NCBI RefSeq assembly: GCF_039541915.1
Contig: NZ_BAABHD010000074.1
Span: 1-64,000, forward strand
Source of the DNA: Nibrella saemangeumensis
GTDB taxonomy: Bacteria > Bacteroidota > Bacteroidia > Cytophagales > Spirosomataceae
Direction: 5' to 3'
DNA: 64,000 bases
This document shows, piece by piece, positions 15,668 through 24,913 of the stretch. A program made the position numbers and the translations under genes. Position 1 is the stretch's first letter, and each line of letters opens with the position of its first letter. Under the pieces are notes generated by a model, which had not been told where the DNA came from, ran no database searches, and worked only from the letters and a program-made list of their open reading frames with translations.

Positions 15668-17563
15668 CTATACCAAAGCGGCTTCCTCTATATCTTTTTC
15701 AACGCGCAGGTTTTCGATGATGAACCGCTGGCGGTCGGGTGTGTTCTTGCCCATGTAGTAGCTGAGCAGTTTCGGAATAGAGGTCTCCTTTTCCATAATT
15801 ACCGGCTCCAGGCGCATATTTTCACCAATGAACAGCCCGAATTCTTCAGGAGAAATCTCACCTAATCCTTTGAACCGGGTAATCTCAATCTTCCGCCCAC
15901 CAGATGAGAGCTTATTCATTGCCTTCTGTTTCTCTTCTTCCGAGTAGCAATAGGTGGTCTCCTTGTGGTTTTTTGGATTACGTACCCGGAAGAGGGGCGT
16001 CTCCAGAATATACAGGTGACCATTCCGCACCAGATCCGGGAAGAACTGCAGGAAGAACGTCAGCATCAGCAACCGGATGTGCATCCCATCAACGTCGGCG
16101 TCAGTGGCAATCACGATACGGTTGTAACGCAGGTTGTCCAGGCCATCTTCAATATCCAGTGCGTGCTGTAGCAGGTTGAACTCCTCGTTTTCATATACGA
16201 CCTTCTTGGTCAAGCCGAAGCAGTTGAGCGGCTTACCGCGCAAACTGAATACCGCCTGGGTCTGCACGTTGCGTGATTTGGTAATCGATCCGCTGGCCGA
16301 GTCCCCTTCAGTGATAAACAGCGTGGTCTGATACCGGTCGTCGGCTTTGCTGTCCGGCAGGTGAATGCGGCAGTCGCGCAGCTTTTTGTTGTGCAGGTTG
16401 GCCTTTTTGGCCCGCTCATTCGCCAATTTCTTAATACCCGCCAGTTCCTTTCGCTCCCGCTCCGACTGTTCGATCCGTTTTTTCAGCGCATCGCGGGTTT
16501 CGGTGTGCATGTGCAGGTAGTCGTCCAGCCGGTCTTTTACAAAATCCAGCACAAACGACCGGACCGTGGGTGCACTGGCATCCGGTGCCATATTAATGGA
16601 TCCCAGTTTAGTTTTGGTTTGCGATTCGAATACCGGCTCCTGCACCCGCAGGCTGATGGCTCCGATAATCGACGCTCGTACATCGGAGGGGTCATAATCT
16701 TTATTAAAATGCTCCCGAACCGTTTTGACAATGGCTTCGCGTAAGGCTGCCAGGTGGGTTCCCCCCTGCGTGGTATACTGCCCGTTTACAAACGAGTAGT
16801 ATTCTTCGCCGTACTGGTTGCCGTGGGTCAGTGCAATTTCCAGATCCTGCCCTTTCAGGTGAATGATCGGGTACCGAAGCGCATCTTCATCGGTTTTGTT
16901 CCGCAGCAGGTCGAGCAGACCATTCTGGGACACGAACTTCTGCCCGTTAAACTGAATAGTCAGGCCGGCGTTTAGGTAACAATAGTTCCAGATCATGTTC
17001 TCCAGAAACTGGGGGATGAAATGGAAGTTCTTGAACACAGTATTATCCGGTTCAAAGGTAATCTGGGTACCATTACGTTGGCTGGTGTTTTCCAGCTCCG
17101 ACTCGGCCACCAGTTCACCGCGTTTAAACTCCGCCCATTTAGACTTTCCGTCGCGGAACGACTGCACCTTGAAATAATTTGACAACGCGTTGGTTGCCTT
17201 AGTACCGACACCGTTCAGCCCGACCGACTTCTGAAAAGCGCCGGAATCGTATTTACCACCCGTATTTATCTTAGAGACGCAATCGACCACTTTCCCTAAG
17301 GGAATGCCCCGGCCATAATCGCGGACCTCCACACGGTGGTCAGTAACTTTAATGTCAATGATCTTGCCATTCCCCATCACGTGCTCATCGATGGAGTTGT
17401 CAATAATCTCTTTTAGCAGCACGTAGATACCGTCATCGGCGGCTGAGCCGTCGCCCAGCTTACCGATGTACATCCCCGGCCGCAGACGTATATGCTCACG
17501 CCAATCGAGAGACCGGATGCTGTCTTCGGTGTATTGTACGTTTTGATTTGTTGTTTCAGCCAT
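15668..17563 (-). CDS. parE: DNA topoisomerase IV subunit B (GyrB/ParE type)
   Basis: This 631-residue ATPase subunit is of a type II topoisomerase. The GHKL ATPase has EIIDNSIDEHVMG and VGLNGVGTKATNALS; the transducer follows, and the TOPRIM domain has LFITEGDSASGS and TDADVDGMHIRLL. The length of about 630 and the compact C-terminus fit ParE-like subunits rather than full-length GyrB (about 800), as does SIRSLDWREHIRLRPGMYIG near the start. The partner subunit gene (parC) is not in this window. The first 260 bases upstream are shared with the divergent polysaccharide export gene. Confidence 0.9.
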   Translation of the reverse strand: MAETTNQNVQYTEDSIRSLDWREHIRLRPGMYIGKLGDGSAADDGIYVLLKEIIDNSIDEHVMGNGKIIDIKVTDHRVEVRDYGRGIPLGKVVDCVSKINTGGKYDSGAFQKSVGLNGVGTKATNALSNYFKVQSFRDGKSKWAEFKRGELVAESELENTSQRNGTQITFEPDNTVFKNFHFIPQFLENMIWNYCYLNAGLTIQFNGQKFVSQNGLLDLLRNKTDEDALRYPIIHLKGQDLEIALTHGNQYGEEYYSFVNGQYTTQGGTHLAALREAIVKTVREHFNKDYDPSDVRASIIGAISLRVQEPVFESQTKTKLGSINMAPDASAPTVRSFVLDFVKDRLDDYLHMHTETRDALKKRIEQSERERKELAGIKKLANERAKKANLHNKKLRDCRIHLPDSKADDRYQTTLFITEGDSASGSITKSRNVQTQAVFSLRGKPLNCFGLTKKVVYENEEFNLLQHALDIEDGLDNLRYNRIVIATDADVDGMHIRLLMLTFFLQFFPDLVRNGHLYILETPLFRVRNPKNHKETTYCYSEEEKQKAMNKLSSGGRKIEITRFKGLGEISPEEFGLFIGENMRLEPVIMEKETSIPKLLSYYMGKNTPDRQRFIIENLRVEKDIEEAALV

Positions 17564-17824
17564 GTGTGGTCCTTAAATTGTTCAATTAGACTGGTTGTTG
17601 AAGAATATAAAATTCCCGATGCGGCTTGCTAATAATTGGGAAAAATAAACGTTCGCAGCAATTATAAGAAATTAATCCACTGAATAGATAACTATTTAAA
17701 ATACGGTAAAAGTTCGTTTACTTTGCCAACTGAACCGTTCTGAAAATACTACTACGAGTTATACCAACGTTTAAAAAAAAGTGTTTGCAGAAAAGCGCTA
17801 TTCAGCGGTACACTTCTTAAAAAT

Positions 17825-20449
17825 ATGCAAAATAGCCGAATTTTCCACGTTTCAATGGAAAAATCTTTCAGAAAAAATATCAGAATATCCGGATACAAGT
17901 TGGGAATGGGGTTAATCCTGGCCGGTATGCTTTCCGGCAATACCTTCGGGCAGGTTTTACCGGGTCCGGCGACACCGGCGCCTACCACGTTGCCTACCCA
18001 ACCGGGTAACCTGCCCCGCAACCTACCTACTCAAAGTCAGCAACCCGGACGTGGCCTCCCCGGCCAGACTACCCCTCAGGGCCCCGCCGGCCGAACGCCT
18101 GCCGGTCAGCCACAGCCTTCTTCTACCCAGTCGGCACCGGGCCAGCAACCCCAAACCGGCCGGACCCAACAGCAGCAGTCAAATCAGACAGCAACCGACC
18201 CAAACTCTCCCGACTTCGAACGGCAGTCGCAGGAAGACCAGGGGCTGAAAAATCAGCAGACGAACGAGGAGTTTATGGAGCAAAGCATCCAGGCAGCCCG
18301 GGAACGGGAACGGCAGGAACTTCGCAGAAAACTCTTCGGGTATGAAATTTTTGGTAATCCTGACCTGCGTTCCACCTTTGAGCCGAATATCAATATTGCG
18401 ACTCCACGGAACTATATAGTGGGACCCGGTGATCAGTTAAATATCCGGTTGTATGGCTATTCTGAAGCCAATTTTACCCAGACCGTTTCTCCTGAAGGGA
18501 ATATCTATTTTGCTGATCAGACCGGTATTGGTCCGGTTTCGGTAACCGGTTTGAGCATTGAACAGGCAAAAGCCAGAATAACCGATCGCCTGGCTCGCCG
18601 GTATGTAGGCCTCAAAAATAGCTCCTATGGCGCGCCTAATACCTACCTGGAACTCACGCTGGGTAATATCCGCAGCATCCGGGTATCTGTTTTAGGAGAA
18701 GCCGTTAAACCAGGCACATACTCCATTTCGTCGTTATCGACGGCCATGAACGCCATCTACCAGTCGGGTGGTCCGAATGAACTGGGTTCATTCCGCAAAG
18801 TGCAGATCATACGCAATAACAAAGTTATAGCTACGCTCGACCTGTACGATCTCTTACTGCTGGGCGTTCAACGAAACGACATCCGACTACAGGACAACGA
18901 TAACATTCGTTTCCAGACCTTCGAAAAACGGGTTGAAATTACCGGGCCCGTAAAGCGCAACAAAATCTTTGAAATGCTACCCAATGAGAACCTGGGTAAG
19001 CTGCTTTATTTTGCCGGTGGATTTGCCGCTAACGCTTATAAAAGCCGGATTAAGATAACCCGGCTGACTGAACGGGAACGCAAGGTCATCGACGTTACGG
19101 CTGATCAATTTGAAACGTTTACCCTGCAGGATGGAGATCAGGTGACGGTAGAGCAGATTCTGGAGCGGTATGAAAATCAGGTAAGCATTGAGGGAGCCGT
19201 ATTCCGGCCGGGACAGTACTCGCTGGACCAAAGCAAAACCCTAAAGCAGCTAATTACCAATGCGGATGGTTTGCAGGGTGATGCTTTTGTCGGACGAATT
19301 ACCATTGTTCGGACCCGGGAAGACCTGGCTATCGAGAATATTACCGTCAATTATGCCGACATCATAAACGGCGTCCGCGAGGATGTGCCCCTGCAGCGCG
19401 AAGACAAGGTGGTCATCCCATCTCGATTCGACCTGGCCGAGCCCGCAACGATTACCATTATCGGTGAAGTAAACAGTCCGCCGGGCTCTAATGAGCTTCC
19501 GTATATGGCCAATATGACGCTGGAAGATCTGCTGCTGCGCGTTGGTGGTTTAAAAGAATCAGCGGCCGCTTCACAGATTGAGGTCGTACGCCGGAAAAAG
19601 GATGTAGACCCCAAATCAACCACCGCGGAGGTTGCCCAAACGTTCAGAATTCCTATCAGCCGCGATCTGTCAATCAATCCAAACCAAAGTCAGTTTGTGC
19701 TTGAGCCTTTTGATCAGGTAATCGTTCGGCGCTCGCCCAATTACCAGGTCCAGACGTTCGCTACGATTGAAGGAGAAGTTATTTTACCGGGTGGATACCC
19801 CATTCGTAGTAAAGACCAGAAGATTTCGGACCTGGTCAACATGGCTGGGGGTCTGACTCCATACGCCTACGTCGAAGGAGCCACGCTGGTTCGCCAGGTG
19901 CGGTTAAGTGCCGACGAAATTGCGCAACAGCAACGCTCAGTATCCGAATTGGCGGATGATTCCCGCAGAACCGTCGTTCAGGTTGATCCACTGGCACCCG
20001 GCAAAGAAGAATCCATCGGCATTAATTTAAAGCGTATTTTAGATAATCCCGGCTCGCCGGAAGATATGCTGATCCAGGAAAATGATATCCTGAGAATACC
20101 CAAACGCCTGGAGACCGTACGTTTACAGGGCGAGGTTCTGTTACCCACCACCGTTAAATACCGGCCGGGGCAAACCTTTCAGGATTATATAGCGCAGGCG
20201 GGAGGATTTACCTCGAAATCGCAGCGGAAAAAGTCGTTTATTGTCTATGCCAATGGCTCCGCCGACCGGACCCGTAAGTTTATGTTCTTCAACATCTACC
20301 CCAGGGTAGAGCCCGGCTCTGAGATTGTGATTCCAACCCGGACAGCAGCTCCGCTTACGCCACAGCAGATACTTGGTCAGGCAACGGCCATTACCAGTTC
20401 AGTGATGACGCTGATCACGCTGATCCTGGCCTATCGGACCATTCGGTAA
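17825..20449 (+). CDS. SLBB-domain outer-membrane polysaccharide export protein (Wza-like)
   Basis: This 874-residue protein has a signal peptide (GMGLILAGMLSGNTFG), a Pro/Gln/Thr-rich stretch (about 42-115), a polysaccharide-export domain starting at YIVGPGDQLNIRLYGYSE, and a series of SLBB repeats (for example VLGEAVKPGTYSI, IEGAVFRPGQYSL, IEGEVILPGGYPI, LQGEVLLPTTVKY). A hydrophobic segment lies near the C-terminus (ITSSVMTLITLILAY). Wza-type proteins form the outer-membrane exit channel for capsule or exopolysaccharide. The length is more than double E. coli Wza because of extra SLBB copies, which is common in Bacteroidota. ATG 17855 is an alternative start with a shorter n-region. It opens the surface polysaccharide locus. 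Confidence 0.93.
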   Translation: MQNSRIFHVSMEKSFRKNIRISGYKLGMGLILAGMLSGNTFGQVLPGPATPAPTTLPTQPGNLPRNLPTQSQQPGRGLPGQTTPQGPAGRTPAGQPQPSSTQSAPGQQPQTGRTQQQQSNQTATDPNSPDFERQSQEDQGLKNQQTNEEFMEQSIQAARERERQELRRKLFGYEIFGNPDLRSTFEPNINIATPRNYIVGPGDQLNIRLYGYSEANFTQTVSPEGNIYFADQTGIGPVSVTGLSIEQAKARITDRLARRYVGLKNSSYGAPNTYLELTLGNIRSIRVSVLGEAVKPGTYSISSLSTAMNAIYQSGGPNELGSFRKVQIIRNNKVIATLDLYDLLLLGVQRNDIRLQDNDNIRFQTFEKRVEITGPVKRNKIFEMLPNENLGKLLYFAGGFAANAYKSRIKITRLTERERKVIDVTADQFETFTLQDGDQVTVEQILERYENQVSIEGAVFRPGQYSLDQSKTLKQLITNADGLQGDAFVGRITIVRTREDLAIENITVNYADIINGVREDVPLQREDKVVIPSRFDLAEPATITIIGEVNSPPGSNELPYMANMTLEDLLLRVGGLKESAAASQIEVVRRKKDVDPKSTTAEVAQTFRIPISRDLSINPNQSQFVLEPFDQVIVRRSPNYQVQTFATIEGEVILPGGYPIRSKDQKISDLVNMAGGLTPYAYVEGATLVRQVRLSADEIAQQQRSVSELADDSRRTVVQVDPLAPGKEESIGINLKRILDNPGSPEDMLIQENDILRIPKRLETVRLQGEVLLPTTVKYRPGQTFQDYIAQAGGFTSKSQRKKSFIVYANGSADRTRKFMFFNIYPRVEPGSEIVIPTRTAAPLTPQQILGQATAITSSVMTLITLILAYRTIR

Positions 20450-20470
20450 TAAGAAAATAGTGTATACTTT

Positions 20471-21574
20471 ATGAGTGCAGTTAACTCGACCGAGACCAAC
20501 AATATGGCAGTACGACCCGTACCGCCGGATCAGATCTCTCCAAAGGCCCTAATGCTAAGTATCTTTCGGTTGAAGTCCGTGTTCAGACGAAACTGGAAGC
20601 TAATGCTGGGGCTTATTCTTACTGGCGGAATCATCGGCTTTTTAATAGACATTACCAAGGAGCGAAAGCCAATTTATACCGCTACCATGACCTTCAACCT
20701 CGGAGGAGGCAGCAGCAACAGCTTTGGCGACCTAGGCTCTTTAGCCGGTGCTTTTGGCTTAGGGCAAGCCGCTCCTGAGGCCAATATCTTTGTGGGCGAC
20801 AATTTCATGATCTACGCCAAGTCGAGGCCGGTGGTAGAGAAAACCCTGATGAAGACCGTCAACATCAATGGTAAAGATACCCTGCTGGTAAACTATTATA
20901 TCCAGCACAGCGGTATCCGGGATGAAGAATGGGAGGAGAACGACACCCTGCAGGCTTATAGTTTTCCACGGGCTAAAAAGCCGGAAGAATACAATAAATT
21001 AGACCATGTGGTATTGTCGCAGATTTACACCCGCATCCAGGGAGAAATGGGCGTAACCCAGCCGGAACGGAAATCGTCGTTTATGCAATTACGGGCCGGT
21101 ATGGAGAATGAGGACCTGACCAAAACCTTTGTAGAAACGCACCTGGAGACTATTGAGGAGGACTATCGGCAGAAGCAGACCAAAAAGACCCGGGAGATGT
21201 ACGACCTGCTGAAAAAACGGACCGACTCGCTCGGCAGGGCGTTGGGAATGACAGAGACCCGGCTGGCCCGTTACCAGGATCAGAATCAGCAGGTGGTTGT
21301 AGCCGAAGGTCGTATTCAGGAGACCAAACTGACCCGTAACTCAACTTTTTTGACATCCGTATATTTTCAGGCGCTGCAAAATGAAGAAAATATGCGACTT
21401 TCGTTGATACGGGAGTCGCCCCTGTTTACCATTATTGAACCCGTGGCATTGCCGCTGTATAAAGAGGTTAAAGCAACGATAGGTATGCAGGCAGGCATTG
21501 CGCTGGGGCTTTTTTTGAGTATCATTATCATTTTCCTGCGGGAGACATACCGCTCTATAATGCAGGAGGGATAA
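20471..21574 (+). CDS. Chain-length determinant (Wzz/polysaccharide co-polymerase) protein
   Basis: This 367-residue inner-membrane protein has a TM segment near residues 38-58 (LMLGLILTGGIIGFLID), a large periplasmic coiled region (LKKRTDSLGRALGMTETRLARYQDQNQQ) and a C-terminal TM (AGIALGLFLSIIIIFL). This two-TM hairpin is the Wzz/PCP plan, which sets glycan chain length and links to the export channel. No cytoplasmic tyrosine-kinase domain is fused. It starts 21 bases after the Wza-like stop and so is in the same operon. Confidence 0.85.
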   Translation: MSAVNSTETNNMAVRPVPPDQISPKALMLSIFRLKSVFRRNWKLMLGLILTGGIIGFLIDITKERKPIYTATMTFNLGGGSSNSFGDLGSLAGAFGLGQAAPEANIFVGDNFMIYAKSRPVVEKTLMKTVNINGKDTLLVNYYIQHSGIRDEEWEENDTLQAYSFPRAKKPEEYNKLDHVVLSQIYTRIQGEMGVTQPERKSSFMQLRAGMENEDLTKTFVETHLETIEEDYRQKQTKKTREMYDLLKKRTDSLGRALGMTETRLARYQDQNQQVVVAEGRIQETKLTRNSTFLTSVYFQALQNEENMRLSLIRESPLFTIIEPVALPLYKEVKATIGMQAGIALGLFLSIIIIFLRETYRSIMQEG

Positions 21575-21653
21575 AACTGAGCGTTAAGCGTTGAAAATGG
21601 CTTTATGGTCGGACGCCCGCTTACCGCAAAACTTATAATTCATCATTCAACTA

Positions 21654-22484
21654 GTGAAAACCCACGAAGTAGTTATTCAGTCCGGGCGGTCGGAGCGGCA
21701 TTATTGGAGTGATCTGTGGCGCAACCGCGAGTTGCTCCTGATTTTATCCATGCGCGATATCTCGGTTCGTTACAAGCAAACCGCCCTGGGTGTCTCATGG
21801 AGCCTGATCCGCCCGCTGACTACCATGCTTATTATGGTATTCGTGTTCAGCAAGGTGGCCAAGCTGCCCGCTGACCCCGGTATTCCATATCCGCTGATGG
21901 TGCTGTCCGGGCTTACGATCTGGACATTCTTTTCAAATGCTTTTACTCAGGTAAGCGCCAGTATCACTACCAATGCCAACCTGGTAACAAAAGTCTACTT
22001 TCCCCGGTTAATAATGCCGATGAGTTCGGTCATGGTGAGTTTTCTGGATTTTCTGATCTCACTGAGTCTGTTCGTCATCTTTGCTATCTGGTATCAGGTA
22101 TCGCCAGACTGGCACCTGCTGTTTCTGCCGGTGTTTATACTGTTGGCTTTACTGGCTTCTTTTGCATTCGGTTTGTTTTTCGCCGTACTTAATGTCCGGT
22201 TCCGGGATGTGGGCCAGTTGATCCCGTTCCTGGTGCAGGTGGGCTTTTATGCCTGTCCGATTGCTTATAGCAGCCGTCTGGTTTCCGGTGAGAGCTGGTA
22301 CACACTTTATATGTTAAATCCCCTGGTGGGAATTATTGACGGCTTCCGCTGGGCATTGCTCGGCGGCAAAGCTTATTTTAATCCACAAAGTGTTCTTGCT
22401 TCGGTCCTCATTATAGGTCTCTGCCTTAGTCTGGCTCTGTACTTTTTCCGAAAGCGGGAAAATACTTTTGTCGATGATATATAA
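21654..22484 (+). CDS. ABC-2 type polysaccharide exporter permease (Wzm-like)
   Basis: This 276-residue membrane protein has about six hydrophobic segments and the ABC-2 family entry motif RDISVRYKQTALGVSWSLI. It begins at a GTG (21654) after a short hydrophilic N-terminus. With the ATPase directly downstream it forms the inner-membrane exporter that flips lipid-linked polysaccharide. Wzm/Wzt systems normally export complete chains made in the cytoplasm. Confidence 0.9.
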   Translation: MKTHEVVIQSGRSERHYWSDLWRNRELLLILSMRDISVRYKQTALGVSWSLIRPLTTMLIMVFVFSKVAKLPADPGIPYPLMVLSGLTIWTFFSNAFTQVSASITTNANLVTKVYFPRLIMPMSSVMVSFLDFLISLSLFVIFAIWYQVSPDWHLLFLPVFILLALLASFAFGLFFAVLNVRFRDVGQLIPFLVQVGFYACPIAYSSRLVSGESWYTLYMLNPLVGIIDGFRWALLGGKAYFNPQSVLASVLIIGLCLSLALYFFRKRENTFVDDI

Positions 22485-22513
22485 ACTTACTATCTACTGG
22501 CGCTACACTCTTT

Positions 22514-23776
22514 ATGTCGGTCATTGCAGCAGAAAATATCAGCAAACGGTACATCATAGATCATAAACGGGGCAAGGGTACCAATACGTTACGCGACGTG
22601 GTAACGGAGAGCTTCCGTAACTGGTTTGGCCGCAAACAAGACCCGGATCAAACGCTGGAAAGAGAAGAGTTCTGGGCGTTGCGTGATGTCAACTTCAGCA
22701 TCAACCAGGGCGACCGTGTGGGGATCGTCGGCCATAACGGAGCCGGCAAGTCGACGCTGCTTAAAATCCTCAGCAAGATCACAGAGCCAACTACGGGTTC
22801 GGTCCGGATACAGGGCCGTGTGGCTAGCCTGCTGGAAGTCGGCACCGGATTTCATCCGGAGTTAACGGGCCGTGAAAACATTTACCTCAACGGTTCTATC
22901 CTGGGCATGAAGCGGGAAGAAATCCGGAAGGCTTTTGATGAGATTGTGGATTTCGGCGGTATTGAGAAGTTCCTCGATACACCCGTTAAGCGGTACTCGT
23001 CGGGTATGTACGTACGGTTGGGCTTTGCTATTGCCGCTCATCTCGATCCGGAAATCATGATTATCGATGAGGTTCTGGCGGTGGGCGATGCCGAGTTCCA
23101 GAAGAAATGTCTCGGCAAAATGCGTGATGTATCCGCCAGCGGACGCACCATCCTGTTTGTCAGTCATAACCTGACCGCCGTTCAGGCACTTTGTAACAAG
23201 ACTTTTTACTTTGAAAAGGGAAGACTGATGGAGCAGGGCGAAACAAACCACGTCATTGCTTCTTACCTGAGCAGAGTATCGAAAACAAAACTGATTCGCA
23301 CCTGGGAAACGCCCGAAGAAGCACCCGGCAACGATCAGGTACGCATCCGGCGCGTCGAGCTGATTCCGGAATACCCCGACAAAACTACCCACATAGATGT
23401 GCGGACGCCCATGCGGGTACGCTTTGAGTTCTGGAACATGATGGACCGGGCCAACCTGAATCTGAGCCTGCACCTGAACTCCCTGACCGGCGAATGCATT
23501 TTCAACGTCGGCACACAATCGAAGCCGTACAGCAAAGGGCTGATTGCCGGCGAATGCTATATTCCGGGGTATTTCCTGAACGATGGATCGTACTCTATTT
23601 CTGTAATGGTCGTAAAAGATACGGTTACCCCGTTGTTCAATCTGGAAGAAGGCATTACTTTCGAGGTAGAAGATTACCGGGAGGGAGTTGCCTGGTATGG
23701 AAAGTGGCCGGGTTATGTACGTCCGCAGTTTCCGTTTGACATGAAAATGGTAGAAGAGGAGGCATTCGCTAAATGA
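22514..23776 (+). CDS. ABC exporter ATPase with C-terminal glycan-binding extension (Wzt-like)
   Basis: This 420-residue ATPase has Walker A GHNGAGKST (about 73-81), signature YSSGMYVRLGF (about 161), Walker B IMIIDEV (about 181) and the switch His in FVSHN. Residues about 265-420 form an extra beta-rich domain (VRFEFWNMMDRANLNLSLHL, AGECYIPGYFLNDGSYSISV) of the Wzt carbohydrate-binding type, which in known O-antigen systems recognises the chain terminus. It pairs with the permease just upstream and overlaps the next gene by 4 bases (ATGA). Confidence 0.93.
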   Translation: MSVIAAENISKRYIIDHKRGKGTNTLRDVVTESFRNWFGRKQDPDQTLEREEFWALRDVNFSINQGDRVGIVGHNGAGKSTLLKILSKITEPTTGSVRIQGRVASLLEVGTGFHPELTGRENIYLNGSILGMKREEIRKAFDEIVDFGGIEKFLDTPVKRYSSGMYVRLGFAIAAHLDPEIMIIDEVLAVGDAEFQKKCLGKMRDVSASGRTILFVSHNLTAVQALCNKTFYFEKGRLMEQGETNHVIASYLSRVSKTKLIRTWETPEEAPGNDQVRIRRVELIPEYPDKTTHIDVRTPMRVRFEFWNMMDRANLNLSLHLNSLTGECIFNVGTQSKPYSKGLIAGECYIPGYFLNDGSYSISVMVVKDTVTPLFNLEEGITFEVEDYREGVAWYGKWPGYVRPQFPFDMKMVEEEAFAK

Positions 23777-24858
23777 TTAATGTTACTAAATCGTACCTGC
23801 CCGACTTTAATGAGTATAGTCGCTATCTGGAAGGCATCTGGGATCGTGTTCATCTGACCAACGACGGTCCGCTGGTGCGCGAACTGGAAGATCGTCTGAA
23901 GGAATATCTGGGCGTAAAACACCTGAAGTTCTGCAGCAATGGCACCGTGGTCCTGCAAATGGCTCTGAAAGCCCTTCAGATTACCAAAGAAGTCATTACC
24001 ACGCCGTTTTCGTACTGTGCTACCACCAATGCCATTCTGTGGGAAAACTGTACGCCGGTCTTTGCGGACATTCACCCGGAAGACTTTTGTATTGACCCCA
24101 CTAAAATAGAAGCGCTCATCACCGAAAACACGCAGGCGATTCTGGCAACGCACGTTTATGGTAATGCCTGTAGCGTTGATGAGATTCAGGCCATTGCTGA
24201 CAAATACAACCTTAAAGTCATTTACGACGGGGCTCATGCGTTTGGTGTTCAACACAACAATAAGGCACTGCTTAGTTATGGCGACCTGAGTACCTGCAGC
24301 TTTCACGCAACCAAAGTTTTTCATACCGTCGAAGGCGGTTGTATTATCACGAACGACGATGAAATGGCCAGCAAGCTGCACTTTTACCGGAGCTTTGGAC
24401 ACCGTAACGATGACTATCAGAGCATTGGCATCAACGCCAAAAACTCCGAATTTCACGCGGCTATGGGGCTATGCAACCTGCCGAAAATTGGGGAACTGAT
24501 TGCAGCCCGCCAGCAAGTATCGGCCTGGTATGATAACCGTCTGGATTTTGACCGGATTTCCCGCCCCACCCGGCTACCGGGTCTGGAATACAATTATGCC
24601 TATTATCCGGTGGTATTGGAGTCGGAACAGAAGTTGTTTGAGGTTCGGGATGCACTCAATAAAGAGGCTATATTTCCCCGGCGCTATTTTTACCCGTCGC
24701 TGAATACGCTGTCGTTTATTCAGCCCTATCAGCCCTGTCCGGTGTCCGAGGATATTGCGGGGCGGGTGCTTTGCCTGCCATTGTACCCGGACCTGCCGGA
24801 AGAAGACGTAGACCGCATTTGTTCGATTGTCAATGAAGCCGCCTATATAACGGCTTAA
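23773..24858 (+). CDS. DegT/DnrJ/EryC1/StrS-family sugar aminotransferase
   Basis: This 361-residue PLP enzyme transfers an amino group to a nucleotide-linked keto sugar. The presumed Schiff-base lysine is about K181 in STCSFHATKVFHTVEGG, and the PLP-ring Asp is in IYDGAHAFGV (about D152). SNGTVVLQMALKAL near residue 55 binds cofactor phosphate. The start ATG overlaps the Wzt stop, so translation is coupled. With the NeuD-like and WbqC genes downstream it suggests that an N-acylated amino sugar is in the exported glycan. The exact sugar is unknown. Confidence 0.92.
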   Translation: MINVTKSYLPDFNEYSRYLEGIWDRVHLTNDGPLVRELEDRLKEYLGVKHLKFCSNGTVVLQMALKALQITKEVITTPFSYCATTNAILWENCTPVFADIHPEDFCIDPTKIEALITENTQAILATHVYGNACSVDEIQAIADKYNLKVIYDGAHAFGVQHNNKALLSYGDLSTCSFHATKVFHTVEGGCIITNDDEMASKLHFYRSFGHRNDDYQSIGINAKNSEFHAAMGLCNLPKIGELIAARQQVSAWYDNRLDFDRISRPTRLPGLEYNYAYYPVVLESEQKLFEVRDALNKEAIFPRRYFYPSLNTLSFIQPYQPCPVSEDIAGRVLCLPLYPDLPEEDVDRICSIVNEAAYITA

Positions 24859-24913
24859 CGGTTTATCGTCCGTAACGAAACTATCCACCTTTGCTACCTG
24901 ACCTGATTTGGCT

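Noticed and set aside
22862..23518. 218-residue minus-strand ORF inside the Wzt gene
   Set aside because: The Wzt ATPase motifs prove the plus-strand frame; this ORF has no domain.
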